A stretch of 64,000 bases of DNA from Ruminococcus flavefaciens (GCA_002373775.1 DFJW01000077.1:8269-72268), one strand, 5' to 3'; counted from the first letter of the stretch, positions 1-7,606 are shown. A program made the numbers and translations. The notes: generated by a model not told the origin, from the sequence alone.

Positions 1-139
1 GAAACATCCTGTGGGGGATACCCACCGTGTTTGCTGTGCAAAATAAATGATAGTTCAGTGAGCGCAAGCAACGTAAGCCTTTTGTAAAAAGAAAGCGAGC
101 TTGCGAGCAACTTCATAAAAGTGCCCGGCAGCTCGCCAG

Positions 140-215
140 TGGTGAGACATGAGGGATTTGAACCCTCGACCCTACGCTTAAAAGGCGTATGCTCTACCGA
201 CTGAGCTAATGTCTC
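140..215 (-). tRNA. tRNA-Lys (anticodon TTT)
   Basis: Read on the minus strand, the sequence folds into a standard 76-nt cloverleaf. The 7-bp acceptor stem is GAGACAT/ATGTCTC, the anticodon loop is CTTTTAA (anticodon TTT, Lys), the T arm is GAGGG-TTCAAAT-CCCTC, and the 3' CCA is encoded. A sigma-A promoter lies just upstream. In the 139 bases downstream of it (1-139) I see no gene or clear terminator. Confidence 0.96.
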
Positions 216-226
216 ACAACGAAATA

Positions 227-255
227 ATTATACCATAAAGTCAAAGCAATGTCAA
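227..255 (-). promoter_or_regulatory. sigma-A promoter for tRNA-Lys
   Basis: On the minus strand there is TTGACA (250-255), a 17-bp spacer ending in TGG, and TATAAT (227-232). This is a consensus promoter with an extended -10 element, 11 bp upstream of the tRNA. Confidence 0.8.
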
Positions 256-342
256 GTGAAAACGGATGTTTTTACGAATTGCGAATATAATTGCGAAATA
301 ATCAGATCAAATTGTTGAATGTCACGAAAATCACAAGTTCCC

Positions 343-371
343 TTGACAATCAAGATCTTATATGATATAAT
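343..371 (+). promoter_or_regulatory. sigma-A promoter for tRNA-Arg
   Basis: TTGACA (343-348), 17-bp spacer, TATAAT (366-371). It is a perfect consensus promoter 19 bp ahead of the tRNA gene. Confidence 0.88.
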
Positions 372-390
372 ATTAAAGTCGTCAGGACAT

Positions 391-467
391 GTGCTTGTAG
401 CTCAGCTGGATAGAGTGACTGGCTACGAACCAGTAGGTCGGGGGTTCGAATCCCTCCAGGCACGCCA
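391..467 (+). tRNA. tRNA-Arg (anticodon ACG)
   Basis: A 77-nt cloverleaf with acceptor stem GTGCTTG/CAGGCAC, D arm GCTC/GAGT, anticodon stem ACTGG/CCAGT around the loop CTACGAA (anticodon ACG, Arg), T arm GGGGG-TTCGAAT-CCCTC, and an encoded CCA. It has its own consensus promoter and is followed at once by an intrinsic terminator, so it is a single-gene transcript. Confidence 0.96.
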
Positions 468-503
468 AAACAGCTTCACTGAAATAGTGAAGCTGTTTTT
501 TTA
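468..503 (+). terminator. intrinsic terminator of tRNA-Arg
   Basis: The inverted repeat AACAGCTTCACT / AGTGAAGCTGTT with a 5-nt loop is followed by a run of T, directly after the tRNA CCA end. Confidence 0.9.
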
Positions 504-541
504 TATTCTCGCGCGTTACTTATCTTTTTTTATTTTAGTAC

Positions 542-570
542 TTGATTAATCGTGCGAAATATAGTATAAT
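542..570 (+). promoter_or_regulatory. promoter of the rnf operon
   Basis: TTGATT (542-547), 17-bp spacer, TATAAT (565-570). Transcription would start near 577, leaving a leader of about 175 nt before rnfC. The promoter falls inside the open frame that extends rnfC upstream, which argues against any start codon before 752. Confidence 0.75.
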
Positions 571-576
571 TAATTT

Positions 577-751
577 GTATGGCGTATTTTTGAAAAATGA
601 ATATTATATACAGATGATAACACCTCAGGGGGAAAGAAAATGGGCAGCTTGGAATGAAAAACTGTGCTGTTCATTGAAGAAAGCTGACATATCCCTGACT
701 GAGAAAAAATATATTCTGCGGCAGGAGAAGCCGCATGTAAAGGAGAATAGT
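577..751 (+). promoter_or_regulatory. 5' leader of the rnf mRNA with a hairpin near the ribosome site
   Basis: This is about 175 nt of untranslated leader. A small hairpin TGCGGC (718-723) / GCCGCA (730-735) has AGGAGA in its loop and lies about 10 nt ahead of the true ribosome site AAAGGAG. I do not recognise a known riboswitch class. It could modulate translation of rnfC, but this is inference from position and pairing only. Confidence 0.35.
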
Positions 752-2029
752 ATGAAGAAATTGAATGGCATCAGGCTGGATCACCACAAGAATACTGAAA
801 ACTGTCAGACAGTCAGATTCCCGGTACCTGCCACAGTGCGGATCCCGATGTCCATGACCATGGGAGCACCGTGTCAGCCGCTTGTAAAAGTCGGCGACGA
901 AGTAAAAGTCGGTCAGAAGATCGGAGATTCGGAAGCAGCGTTCAGTGCCCCGGTACACTCAGGCGTTTCCGGAAAGGTCAGAGCGATAACCGATTACCGC
1001 AACGCAATGGGAACTGTCAGCAAGATGATAGAGATAGATACAGACGGTTTGCAGACAGTATCAGAAGAAGTGAAGCCGCCGGAAGTGACAGACAGGGAAA
1101 GCTTTATCAAAGCAGTGCGCGAGAGCGGAGCATGCGGACTTGGCGGCGCCGGTTTTCCGACTCATATCAAGCTCAATCCCAAAACTCCGATAGATACGCT
1201 TATAATAAACGCGGCTGAGTGCGAGCCTTACATAACAGCAGATTACCGTGAAATGATGGAACATCCTGACGACATAATCGGCGGCATAAAGCTTGTCAAG
1301 GAAATGTTGAATATCAGGATGTGCAAGCTTGCGATAGAAGCCAACAAGCCGGAAGCTATCAGGAATTTCACAGCAATGGCTGATAATGATGACACTATCG
1401 ACATAATCACCCTGCCTTCCAGCTATCCGCAGGGCGCAGAAAAGGTAATAATCTATAATTCCACCGGCAGGATCGTCAAGGAAGGCGAGCTTCCTTCTGA
1501 TGAGGGCGTTATCGTAATGAATGTCTCCACAGCAGCTTTCCTTTACAGATATGTACATACCGGCATGCCGCTGGTAGAGCGCAGACTGACAGTAGACGGC
1601 AACGCAGTAGGCGAACCCAAGAATGTCGCAGCAGTTATCGGAACATCCTTCCGCGAGATACTTGAATTCTGCAAGACAGATATCGACTCTGTGAAGAAAC
1701 TCATCGCAGGCGGTCCTATGATGGGAATGAGTGTGCCTGATATAGATATGCCGGTAGTAAAGACATCCAATGCACTTCTGGCATGCAAGACATTCGATGA
1801 GAGAGAGCCTTCAGCCTGTATCCGATGCGGACGATGCGTGAGAGTCTGTCCGCTGGGACTGATGCCGGCTGAGATCGACAGAGCGTATAAGATAAAGAAC
1901 GTCGAAGAATTGAAGCAGCTGAAGGTAACGCTCTGCATGAACTGCGGCAGCTGTACCTATGTATGTCCGGCAAACCGCAGGCTTGCCGAGACGAATCAGC
2001 TTGCAAAGATGCTTATACCAAGAAAGTGA
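752..2029 (+). CDS. rnfC: Rnf electron transport complex subunit C (RnfC)
   Basis: Membrane-associated peripheral subunit of the Rnf complex (ferredoxin:NAD+ oxidoreductase coupled to ion pumping), expected to carry the NADH/FMN site. The product is 425 residues. The glycine-rich flavin/NADH motif GLGGAGFPT is near residues 129-137. Two 4Fe-4S motifs, CIRCGRCVRVCP (about 356) and CMNCGSCTYVCP (about 395), close the protein. The start at 752 is chosen because AAAGGAG lies just upstream; the frame is open further back, but that part overlaps the promoter and lacks a ribosome site. First gene of rnfCDGEAB, followed 11 bp later by rnfD. Length and order match clostridial Rnf operons. Confidence 0.95.
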   Translation: MKKLNGIRLDHHKNTENCQTVRFPVPATVRIPMSMTMGAPCQPLVKVGDEVKVGQKIGDSEAAFSAPVHSGVSGKVRAITDYRNAMGTVSKMIEIDTDGLQTVSEEVKPPEVTDRESFIKAVRESGACGLGGAGFPTHIKLNPKTPIDTLIINAAECEPYITADYREMMEHPDDIIGGIKLVKEMLNIRMCKLAIEANKPEAIRNFTAMADNDDTIDIITLPSSYPQGAEKVIIYNSTGRIVKEGELPSDEGVIVMNVSTAAFLYRYVHTGMPLVERRLTVDGNAVGEPKNVAAVIGTSFREILEFCKTDIDSVKKLIAGGPMMGMSVPDIDMPVVKTSNALLACKTFDEREPSACIRCGRCVRVCPLGLMPAEIDRAYKIKNVEELKQLKVTLCMNCGSCTYVCPANRRLAETNQLAKMLIPRK

Positions 2030-2040
2030 GGAGGCAGAGC

Positions 2041-2994
2041 ATGAACAAGCTTATAGTATCCCCGTCGCCCCACGACGAGAATTATATGAAGACTTCAGCA
2101 ATAATGCTGAACGTAATAATAGCGCTTATCCCTGCTATGGCAGTCGGATGTTATATGTTCGGCTGGAGAGTGCTGACGCTCACAGCGGTCTGCGTAGTGA
2201 GCTGCGTAGCATTTGAATATATATGCCGCAGGATGATGAAACGTCCTAATACGATAGGAGATCTTTCCGCAGTAGTAACCGGCGTTATCCTCTCAATGAA
2301 CCTTCCGGTCACACTTCCGTACTGGATGGCAGTGATCGGTGCGTTTGTAGCGATAGTAGTGGTAAAGCAGCTTTTCGGCGGACTTGGTCAGAACTTTGCA
2401 AATCCTGCAATAACGGCAAGAATAGTGCTCATGGTATCATTCCCGGGAGCTATGACACACTGGATAAAACCGGTAAGCTATGAATATGACGCAATATCAT
2501 CCGCAACCCCTCTCAGACTTGAAGGCATGAGCACAAAAGAACTCGATACTATTGGACAGGATGTTCCCTCTTACATGGAACTCCTGCTCGGTAAAGTTGG
2601 AGGATGTCTCGGCGAGACATGTGCCCTCGCACTGCTCATCGGCGGTCTGTATCTTGCAGCAAGGAAGATAATATCCCTCGCAGCACCTGTTTCATTTATC
2701 GGAAGCCTTGCACTGCTGACAGCAGTAACCGGCGGAGATCCCTTATATCACATACTTGCAGGCGGCGTATTCCTCGGTGCATTCTTTATGGCGACAGATT
2801 ACGCAACAACACCGATATCAACAAAGGGAAAGATCGTGTTCGGACTCGGATGCGGCATCATAACTTTTGTGATACGCCATTTCGGCTCATATCCTGAGGG
2901 CGTATCCTTCTCGATACTGCTCATGAACGTCCTCACACCATACATCGAACAGCTTACGCGCACAAAGGTATTCGGCGCAAAGGAGGCGGAATGA
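2041..2994 (+). CDS. rnfD: Rnf complex subunit D (RnfD)
   Basis: Integral membrane subunit (317 residues, about eight to ten hydrophobic helices) carrying a covalently bound flavin in the family. The motif ISSATPL near residue 155 contains the threonine expected to be flavinylated by ApbE-type transfer. No apbE gene is visible here, so that enzyme must be encoded elsewhere. The start at 2041 follows GAGGAGG at a good distance; an upstream in-frame ATG at 1963 lies inside rnfC and is rejected. The stop overlaps the rnfG start (ATGATG), which suggests translational coupling. Confidence 0.94.
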   Translation: MNKLIVSPSPHDENYMKTSAIMLNVIIALIPAMAVGCYMFGWRVLTLTAVCVVSCVAFEYICRRMMKRPNTIGDLSAVVTGVILSMNLPVTLPYWMAVIGAFVAIVVVKQLFGGLGQNFANPAITARIVLMVSFPGAMTHWIKPVSYEYDAISSATPLRLEGMSTKELDTIGQDVPSYMELLLGKVGGCLGETCALALLIGGLYLAARKIISLAAPVSFIGSLALLTAVTGGDPLYHILAGGVFLGAFFMATDYATTPISTKGKIVFGLGCGIITFVIRHFGSYPEGVSFSILLMNVLTPYIEQLTRTKVFGAKEAE

Positions 2995-3521
2995 TGAAAG
3001 ACAAAGTTTTTCCGACTCTGGTACTCACGATAATATGTGTAGTAGCATCGCTTCTTCTTGTGTTTGCACATGAACTCACCAAGGACAGCATAGCCGAGCA
3101 GAAGGAGAAGAAATTCAGCAGCAGCGTAGAGTCTCTCTTCGGAAAAGTTGACAGCAAGCTGCTTGACAGTAATTTTGGCAATGACGAGATAGAAGCTATC
3201 GCAGTGACATCCGACGGCAGGACAGCGATACAGGTGATAGCAGACGGATATTCAAAAGAAGGCATAAACATACTTGTAGGCATCGACGAGAACGGAGCAG
3301 TGTCCGGCATAGAATTCGTCTCACTCGGTGAAACTCCCGGACTTGGTTCAAAAGTAAGGGATCAGGAAGATTTCCGCAAGCAGTTCTACGGTGAAACAGA
3401 ACCGGCAGAAGAATTCGATGCGATAAGCGGAGCAACATTCTCTTCCAAAGGCATGAAACACGCTGTAGATACAGCACTTGAAGTATATAATGAGAACAAG
3501 GAGGCGATACTCGGTGGCTGA
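2991..3521 (+). CDS. rnfG: Rnf complex subunit G (RnfG)
   Basis: Electron-transfer subunit with one N-terminal membrane helix (residues about 6-26) and an extracytoplasmic FMN-binding domain. The motif DAISGATFSS near residues 146-155 carries the SGAT threonine to which FMN is linked by a phosphoester bond in this family. The 176-residue length is normal. AAGGAGG precedes the start, which overlaps rnfD by 4 bp; ATG at 2991 or 2994 could be used. The 3' end overlaps the rnfE start. Confidence 0.94.
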   Translation: MMKDKVFPTLVLTIICVVASLLLVFAHELTKDSIAEQKEKKFSSSVESLFGKVDSKLLDSNFGNDEIEAIAVTSDGRTAIQVIADGYSKEGINILVGIDENGAVSGIEFVSLGETPGLGSKVRDQEDFRKQFYGETEPAEEFDAISGATFSSKGMKHAVDTALEVYNENKEAILGG

Positions 3522-4188
3522 TAAGAAGAATACACTTGGTCATGAACTGACCAAAGGAATAATCAAAGAAAACCCGACACTGGTAATGCTCCTTGGAATG
3601 TGTCCTACTCTTGCAGTAACTACACAGGCTGCAAACGGTATAGGAATGGGACTTGCCACAACATTCGTACTTCTCGGTTCGAATATAGTTATATCCGCGC
3701 TCAGAAAGGTGATACCTGACAAGGTCAGGATACCGGCGTTCATAGTGATAATCGCCAGCTTTGTAACGCTTATAGGCTTTCTTCTGGAGGGATTCGTCCC
3801 CGATCTTTACGACAGTCTCGGCATCTATCTCACGCTCATCACAGTAAACTGTATAATCTTCGGACGTGCGGAGATGTTTGCCAGCAAAAACGGCATAGTA
3901 GCTTCAGCCTGTGACGCCATAGGCATGGGCATAGGCTTCACGCTTGCGCTGTTCCTCATGGGATCCATAAGAGAGATAATCGGAGCAGGACAGTGGATGG
4001 GAATGAACATTCCCGTGATACACGATGATCCGATGCTGCTGTTCATAATGCCGGCAGGCGGATTCTTTACACTTGGCGTTATAATAGCAATGGTAAACAA
4101 GATCACAAATAAGAAACCTCCGCAGGAACTTGGCTGCCACGGCTGTCCTCACGCGGAAGCATGTGGGAAGGCAGGTGAGTGTCAGTGA
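3514..4188 (+). CDS. rnfE: Rnf complex subunit E (RnfE)
   Basis: Integral membrane subunit of about six helices, 224 residues, homologous to RnfA and NqrD. I place the start at GTG 3514, nine bases after AAGGAGG, giving the usual N-terminus ADKKNTLGHELTKGI; an upstream ATG would add residues unlike the family. The C-terminus carries an extra Cys-rich tail (CHGCPHAEACGKAGEC) after the last helix. Such tails occur on some clostridial RnfE proteins and could bind metal, though this is not established here. It overlaps rnfG by 8 bp and rnfA by 4 bp. Confidence 0.93.
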   Translation: MADKKNTLGHELTKGIIKENPTLVMLLGMCPTLAVTTQAANGIGMGLATTFVLLGSNIVISALRKVIPDKVRIPAFIVIIASFVTLIGFLLEGFVPDLYDSLGIYLTLITVNCIIFGRAEMFASKNGIVASACDAIGMGIGFTLALFLMGSIREIIGAGQWMGMNIPVIHDDPMLLFIMPAGGFFTLGVIIAMVNKITNKKPPQELGCHGCPHAEACGKAGECQ

Positions 4189-4763
4189 AAACAATGATGG
4201 TGATACTTCTCTCTGCGATGCTCACTGACAACTTCGTACTTTCCAAATTCATGGGCATCTGTCCTTTCCTCGGCGTATCCAAGAAGCTTGACAGCGCCAC
4301 CGGAATGGGACTCGCGGTAACATTTGTAATGATATGCGCGACACTCGTAACATATCCCATACATCACGGCATACTTGTTCCAAACGAACTCGAATACTTT
4401 GACACAGTGGTATTCATCATGGTCATAGCCCTGTTCGTACAGCTTGTAGAGACCATGCTGAAGAAGTGCATACCGTCTCTCTACAAATCGCTGGGCGTAT
4501 ATCTGCCGCTCATAACGACCAACTGCGCTGTACTTGGAGTTACCGTACTCAACATAGACAACAATTACAATTTTGTTGACTCAATCGTAAATGCACTGGG
4601 CGGCGGACTTGGCTTCATGCTTTCACTGGTGATATTCTCCGGAGTACGCAAAAAGCTGGAATATGCCGATATTCCCGAGACGTTCAAAGGCGTGCCTGCT
4701 ACACTCATAGCAGCTTCGATAGTATCAGTAAGCTTTATGGGCTTCTCTGGTCTGTTCAGTTAA
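4185..4763 (+). CDS. rnfA: Rnf complex subunit A (RnfA)
   Basis: Six-helix membrane subunit, 192 residues, paralogous to RnfE. In the family, RnfA and RnfE together place an iron-sulfur centre in the membrane; conserved Cys stretches such as NFVLSKFMGICPFLG and LITTNCAVLG are present. GTG at 4185 overlaps the rnfE stop (GTGA) and gives the typical start VKTMMVILLSAML. A GTG two codons earlier (4179) is also possible. The upstream AAGGCAGGTGAG can act as ribosome site for either. Confidence 0.93.
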   Translation: MKTMMVILLSAMLTDNFVLSKFMGICPFLGVSKKLDSATGMGLAVTFVMICATLVTYPIHHGILVPNELEYFDTVVFIMVIALFVQLVETMLKKCIPSLYKSLGVYLPLITTNCAVLGVTVLNIDNNYNFVDSIVNALGGGLGFMLSLVIFSGVRKKLEYADIPETFKGVPATLIAASIVSVSFMGFSGLFS

Positions 4764-4775
4764 GGAGGTGCGTTC

Positions 4776-5579
4776 ATGACATATCTGATACCTGCACTTA
4801 TAGTAGGAGTATGCGGATGTATGGCAGGAATACTCCTGACTGTAGCGGCAAAAGTTTTTCATGTAGAAGTAGACGAGCGGATCGAAAAGATAGGCGAAGC
4901 ACTGCCGCAGGCAAACTGCGGTGCATGTGGATTTGCCGGCTGTGCTGATTATGCAGCGGCAATAATCGAAAAAGGTGCTCCCACGAATCTATGCCGACCG
5001 GGCGGAGCTGACGCAGCAGGGAAAATAGCCGAGATACTTGGCACATCAGCTGCTGACGTGGTAAAGATGACAGCGGTAGTGCATTGCAGCGGCGACTGCA
5101 ACGCTACCAGCACAGCATTTGAATTTACAGGCGTACAGTCCTGTAAGGCAGTAAAACGCTTCTATGCCGGAAACGGCATGTGTAAATACGGCTGTATCGG
5201 ACTTGGCGACTGCGTGACTGTGTGTGAGCATGACGCGATCAGAGTAGTCAATGGAGTTGCCAAGGTAATACCTGCACTCTGCGGTGCATGCGGTCAGTGT
5301 GCAGCAGTCTGTCCTAATCAGCTCATAGAGATAAAGCCTCTTGCAAAGCATATCGACGTTCTGTGCTCATCTCAGGACAACGGCAAAGCTACAAAACTCG
5401 CCTGCAAGAACGGCTGTATCGGCTGTAAGATATGCGAGAAGAAGTGTCCGAACGGCGCAATAAAGGTCGAGAACTTCCACGCATCCATAGATTACGAAAA
5501 GTGTACGAACTGCGGCGCATGTATGGCAGCATGTCCTACGAAGGTGATACACAGTTGCGAGCCGTCAAAGGCAGAATAA
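4776..5579 (+). CDS. rnfB: Rnf complex subunit B, ferredoxin-like iron-sulfur protein (RnfB)
   Basis: Entry point for electrons from reduced ferredoxin. The 267-residue protein has an N-terminal membrane anchor (residues about 2-24), the RnfB Cys motif CGACGFAGCADYA near 46-60, then several 4Fe-4S sets: CKYGCIGLGDC, CGACGQCAAVCP, CKNGCIGCKICEKKCP and CTNCGACMAACP. An AAGGAGG site sits 6 bp before the ATG. It is the last gene of the rnf operon and is followed by a strong hairpin shared with the convergent peptide gene. Confidence 0.95.
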   Translation: MTYLIPALIVGVCGCMAGILLTVAAKVFHVEVDERIEKIGEALPQANCGACGFAGCADYAAAIIEKGAPTNLCRPGGADAAGKIAEILGTSAADVVKMTAVVHCSGDCNATSTAFEFTGVQSCKAVKRFYAGNGMCKYGCIGLGDCVTVCEHDAIRVVNGVAKVIPALCGACGQCAAVCPNQLIEIKPLAKHIDVLCSSQDNGKATKLACKNGCIGCKICEKKCPNGAIKVENFHASIDYEKCTNCGACMAACPTKVIHSCEPSKAE

Positions 5580-5596
5580 CAAGATAACGAAAAGAA

Positions 5597-5627
5597 AAGA
5601 GCCCCGGTCACTGACCGGGGCTCTTTG
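5597..5627. terminator. bidirectional terminator between rnfB and the peptide gene
   Basis: GAGCCCCGGT/ACCGGGGCTC with a 5-nt loop. On the minus strand it is followed by TCTTTTCTTTT, on the plus strand by TCTTT. It can end both the rnf operon and the convergent small gene. Confidence 0.88.
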
Positions 5628-5633
5628 TCACAC

Positions 5634-5690
5634 TCAGCATCCGAGGCCGAGCATCTGACAGATGAGTTTCCAGAGATTATTGCAGCACAT
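5634..5690 (-). CDS. 18-residue cysteine-rich peptide (unknown function)
   Basis: The frame encodes MCCNNLWKLICQMLGLGC. I do not recognise it. It is supported by a complete expression unit rather than by length. A minus-strand promoter TTGATT-17-TATAAT is at 5735-5763. A perfect AGGAGG (5700-5705) stands nine bases before the ATG, and the stop lies just before the terminator shared with rnfB. Four of 18 residues are Cys (CC near the N-terminus, one mid-peptide, one at the C-terminus), and the centre is an amphipathic hydrophobic stretch. Possibilities include a metal- or redox-binding peptide, a secreted or membrane-active peptide, or a regulatory leader-type peptide. Its convergent position to rnfB may be chance. 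Confidence 0.6.
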   Translation of the reverse strand: MCCNNLWKLICQMLGLGC

Positions 5691-5734
5691 TATCCTTTAC
5701 CTCCTGTATGTATTTATCCCTTTGGGATGATTTT

Positions 5735-5763
5735 ATTATAACACGGAAATAAAGTAAAATCAA
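5735..5763 (-). promoter_or_regulatory. promoter of the 18-residue peptide gene
   Basis: On the minus strand: TTGATT (5758-5763), 17-bp spacer, TATAAT (5735-5740). The -35, spacing and -10 are the same as in the rnf promoter. The predicted leader is about 38 nt. Confidence 0.72.
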
Positions 5764-5791
5764 TGAATAATTAATGGAAAATATATTGCCA

Positions 5792-6265
5792 TTAATTGAG
5801 CATCCTGAAGCCTATTGCCAGATAAGAAGCGAATATGCTCCACATGAGGTAGGGGATATTCATATAAGCTGCAAGCTTGCTGACGCGCCTGAAAGAAACT
5901 ATCATAGCACCAACAAGAATTACAAGGAGTACCGCAGTTAATGCGGAAAGAGTGAGAGCACGGAACCGGAAGAAAATGATGCTCCATGAGAAGTTCACAG
6001 CGAGCTGGGCGATGTATATCCCGAGAGCCGGAATGCGCAGATCACCGGCATCCTCAAAGCGATAAACGATATACGCCGACGTTCCCATGACCGCATACAG
6101 AATAGTCCACACCACTGGGAACAGCCATGCAGGCGGAGAGAAAGGAGGCGCAGAGAGTTCCTGATACAGAGAAGAGAAGCTTCCCGACAAAAGGGCAGAG
6201 AGCGCACCTGTGAGTTCGGCGGAAACGATGAAGATCAGCAGTTCCGTAAGACTGAATTTTTTCAT
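5792..6265 (-). CDS. tspO: TspO/MBR family tryptophan-rich membrane protein
   Basis: Five-helix membrane protein (157 residues) of the TspO/peripheral benzodiazepine receptor family, which binds tetrapyrroles and other hydrophobic ligands. Family landmarks are visible: SPPAWLFPVVWTILYAVMGTSAY (about residues 45-67, split helix 2) and NFSWSIIFFRFR (about 103-114). The start at 6265 (MKKFSLTELL) follows AGGTGT; an upstream in-frame start at 6280 has no ribosome site. It appears monocistronic. Its role in this anaerobe cannot be told from sequence. Confidence 0.88.
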   Translation of the reverse strand: MKKFSLTELLIFIVSAELTGALSALLSGSFSSLYQELSAPPFSPPAWLFPVVWTILYAVMGTSAYIVYRFEDAGDLRIPALGIYIAQLAVNFSWSIIFFRFRALTLSALTAVLLVILVGAMIVSFRRVSKLAAYMNIPYLMWSIFASYLAIGFRMLN

Positions 6266-6323
6266 ATAACACCTCAGCAAAAGTAATTATGAGACATTAT
6301 ATGGCGTTACCGCAGGAAATATG

Positions 6324-6983
6324 TCATTTAAGCGGAGTGACGTTATTGAAAACGGCGTAGAATTTTATAGGGATATGCTTGTCTATATGGCATTTTCCGA
6401 AGAACCATTTTCTGAAAGTACATGCTTTGATAATGTCCTCAAAGAAAGCATGGACTTCAAGCCGCTGAAGCACATCGACATTGAGGCATTCCTTCAGTGA
6501 TACCGGCGGTTCATGAGTGATGATGTAATCAACGCAGTTCTCATGTTCTTCGAGGTTCCGGATAGCTTCACGGATCTCTTCATGAGTAGGCTGTTCGCGT
6601 TTCCACCATTTAGTGCCTTCATTGCGGAATTCGAAGTCCTGACTGTGACCGCCGCCGAAAGTGAAGATTTTTTTTCCTTCGATAGTGTAGACCTGACCTC
6701 GCATCAGGTGGACGATATTTCCGTTGATTATCCTTGCTTTTCCGCCGTTCCATTCTGTTACGGGGAAGCGTTCGAGGATATCGAAATTCTCGTGGCAGCC
6801 GTCGATAAAAGCGACGGTATACTTTTTTCGTGCAAGTTTACGCAGTACAGCGCGTTCCTTGCGGGAGTCATCCCAGAAGAAGCCGAAATCACCGCAAATT
6901 ATCAGAGTATCGCCGCGCCTTAGTTTTCGCATAGCTTTAAAACGGCTGATATCGCCGTGAGTATCGCCTGTTACATAGATCAT
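6324..6983 (-). CDS. calcineurin-like metallophosphoesterase
   Basis: Predicted cytoplasmic dimetal phosphoesterase, 219 residues. The family motifs are in order: GDTHGD (about residues 6-11), GDFGFFWDD (about 31-39), DGCHEN (about 59-64, equivalent of GNHE), THEPP (about 161-165) and FFGKCHID near 195-202. The substrate is unknown; phosphoprotein or nucleotide phosphatase activity is possible. The start at 6983 follows GAGGTGACACT. The longer open frame upstream runs through the promoter and is rejected. The promoter region shares a conserved 5' element with the repeats at 30.5 and 59.5 kb. Confidence 0.86.
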   Translation of the reverse strand: MIYVTGDTHGDISRFKAMRKLRRGDTLIICGDFGFFWDDSRKERAVLRKLARKKYTVAFIDGCHENFDILERFPVTEWNGGKARIINGNIVHLMRGQVYTIEGKKIFTFGGGHSQDFEFRNEGTKWWKREQPTHEEIREAIRNLEEHENCVDYIITHEPPVSLKECLNVDVLQRLEVHAFFEDIIKACTFRKWFFGKCHIDKHIPIKFYAVFNNVTPLK

Positions 6984-7014
6984 AGTGTCACCTCTGGAAA
7001 ATATATATAACACT

Positions 7015-7043
7015 ATTTTACCACATTCTGAGCAAAAGGTAAA
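7015..7043 (-). promoter_or_regulatory. promoter of the 6.3-kb metallophosphoesterase, with repeat-like upstream element
   Basis: On the minus strand: TTTACC (7038-7043), 17-bp spacer, TAAAAT (7015-7020). Directly upstream (to about 7062) is TTTTTTCGCGTTTCTC, resembling the TTTTTTCGCGCGTCTC block that precedes the -35 box in the 59.5-kb repeats and at 30.5 kb. Confidence 0.6.
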
Positions 7044-7106
7044 GAGAAACGCGAAAAAATTGTGAGATGCGGAAAAACTGCCGTGTGAATACAGCATACT
7101 TTTCAT

Positions 7107-7448
7107 TTATTTGCCATGCAGCATATCAGCAGTAAGGAATGGCATATCCTCTGAACCGATGATCTCCGCAGACTGATACTCGCTGCAGAATGAGAAGCAC
7201 ATCTCCTTTTCCTCATCATCAAGACCGTAGTCGATGAGCAGTATCATGTCGAAACGTTCTGTGCCGTCAGTGATGAGCAGTTCGATATATTTCAGCAGTT
7301 TTTCCAGCTCATCCTTCCCGTGAAAGCAGGGGAAGGCAGCGGTGACAGTAATATCTCTCGAAGCATCCGAACACCAGAGCAGGCATATGATCTCAATAGC
7401 GGCGATCACGCAAAGTACAGCAGCCGCAATAATAACAGGTATATCCAT
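7107..7448 (-). CDS. small single-span membrane protein of unknown function
   Basis: 113 residues. One N-terminal hydrophobic helix (residues about 3-25) with several Cys is followed by a soluble domain containing KDELEKLLKYIELLI and a run of acidic residues (DYGLDDEEKE). I do not recognise the family. Start chosen at 7448, seven bases after AGGAGG; the frame remains open upstream but without a ribosome site. It stands alone between the phosphoesterase promoter region and the terminator of the phosphonate operon. Confidence 0.68.
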   Translation of the reverse strand: MDIPVIIAAAVLCVIAAIEIICLLWCSDASRDITVTAAFPCFHGKDELEKLLKYIELLITDGTERFDMILLIDYGLDDEEKEMCFSFCSEYQSAEIIGSEDMPFLTADMLHGK

Positions 7449-7528
7449 ATCAGACCTCCTGAAATCAGTTGATATGCCATTATATTCCGCGTGCAGCGAA
7501 ACTGTGAAACTGTCAATGGTGAAAACTT

Positions 7529-7570
7529 GAAAACTCCCCGTGATGAATACAAATATCACGGGGAGTTTTA
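7529..7570 (-). terminator. terminator of the phosphonate operon
   Basis: AAAACTCCCCGTGAT / ATCACGGGGAGTTTT around a loop of about 10 nt, downstream of the phosphoesterase gene that ends at 7607. T-runs flank both sides, so it may also work on the plus strand. Confidence 0.85.
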
Positions 7571-7606
7571 TTGATGCTTAAAACATTGATATATGAGCGG
7601 CTGATA

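Noticed and set aside
1..139. Possible terminator or gene downstream of tRNA-Lys
   Set aside because: GCTCGC recurs and a T-rich stretch exists, but no stable hairpin with a T-run and no gene could be supported.
319..549. Open frame across the tRNA-Arg gene
   Set aside because: It reads through the tRNA promoter, tRNA and terminator; the translated product only mirrors those RNA features.
542..751. N-terminal extension of rnfC
   Set aside because: It overlaps a consensus promoter and lacks a ribosome site; the start at 752 has AAAGGAG and gives the family N-terminus.
871..1218. Long alternative-frame readings inside rnf, rib, addAB and other genes
   Set aside because: They lie wholly inside well-supported genes on another frame or strand, have Arg/Ser-rich shadow composition and no ribosome sites.
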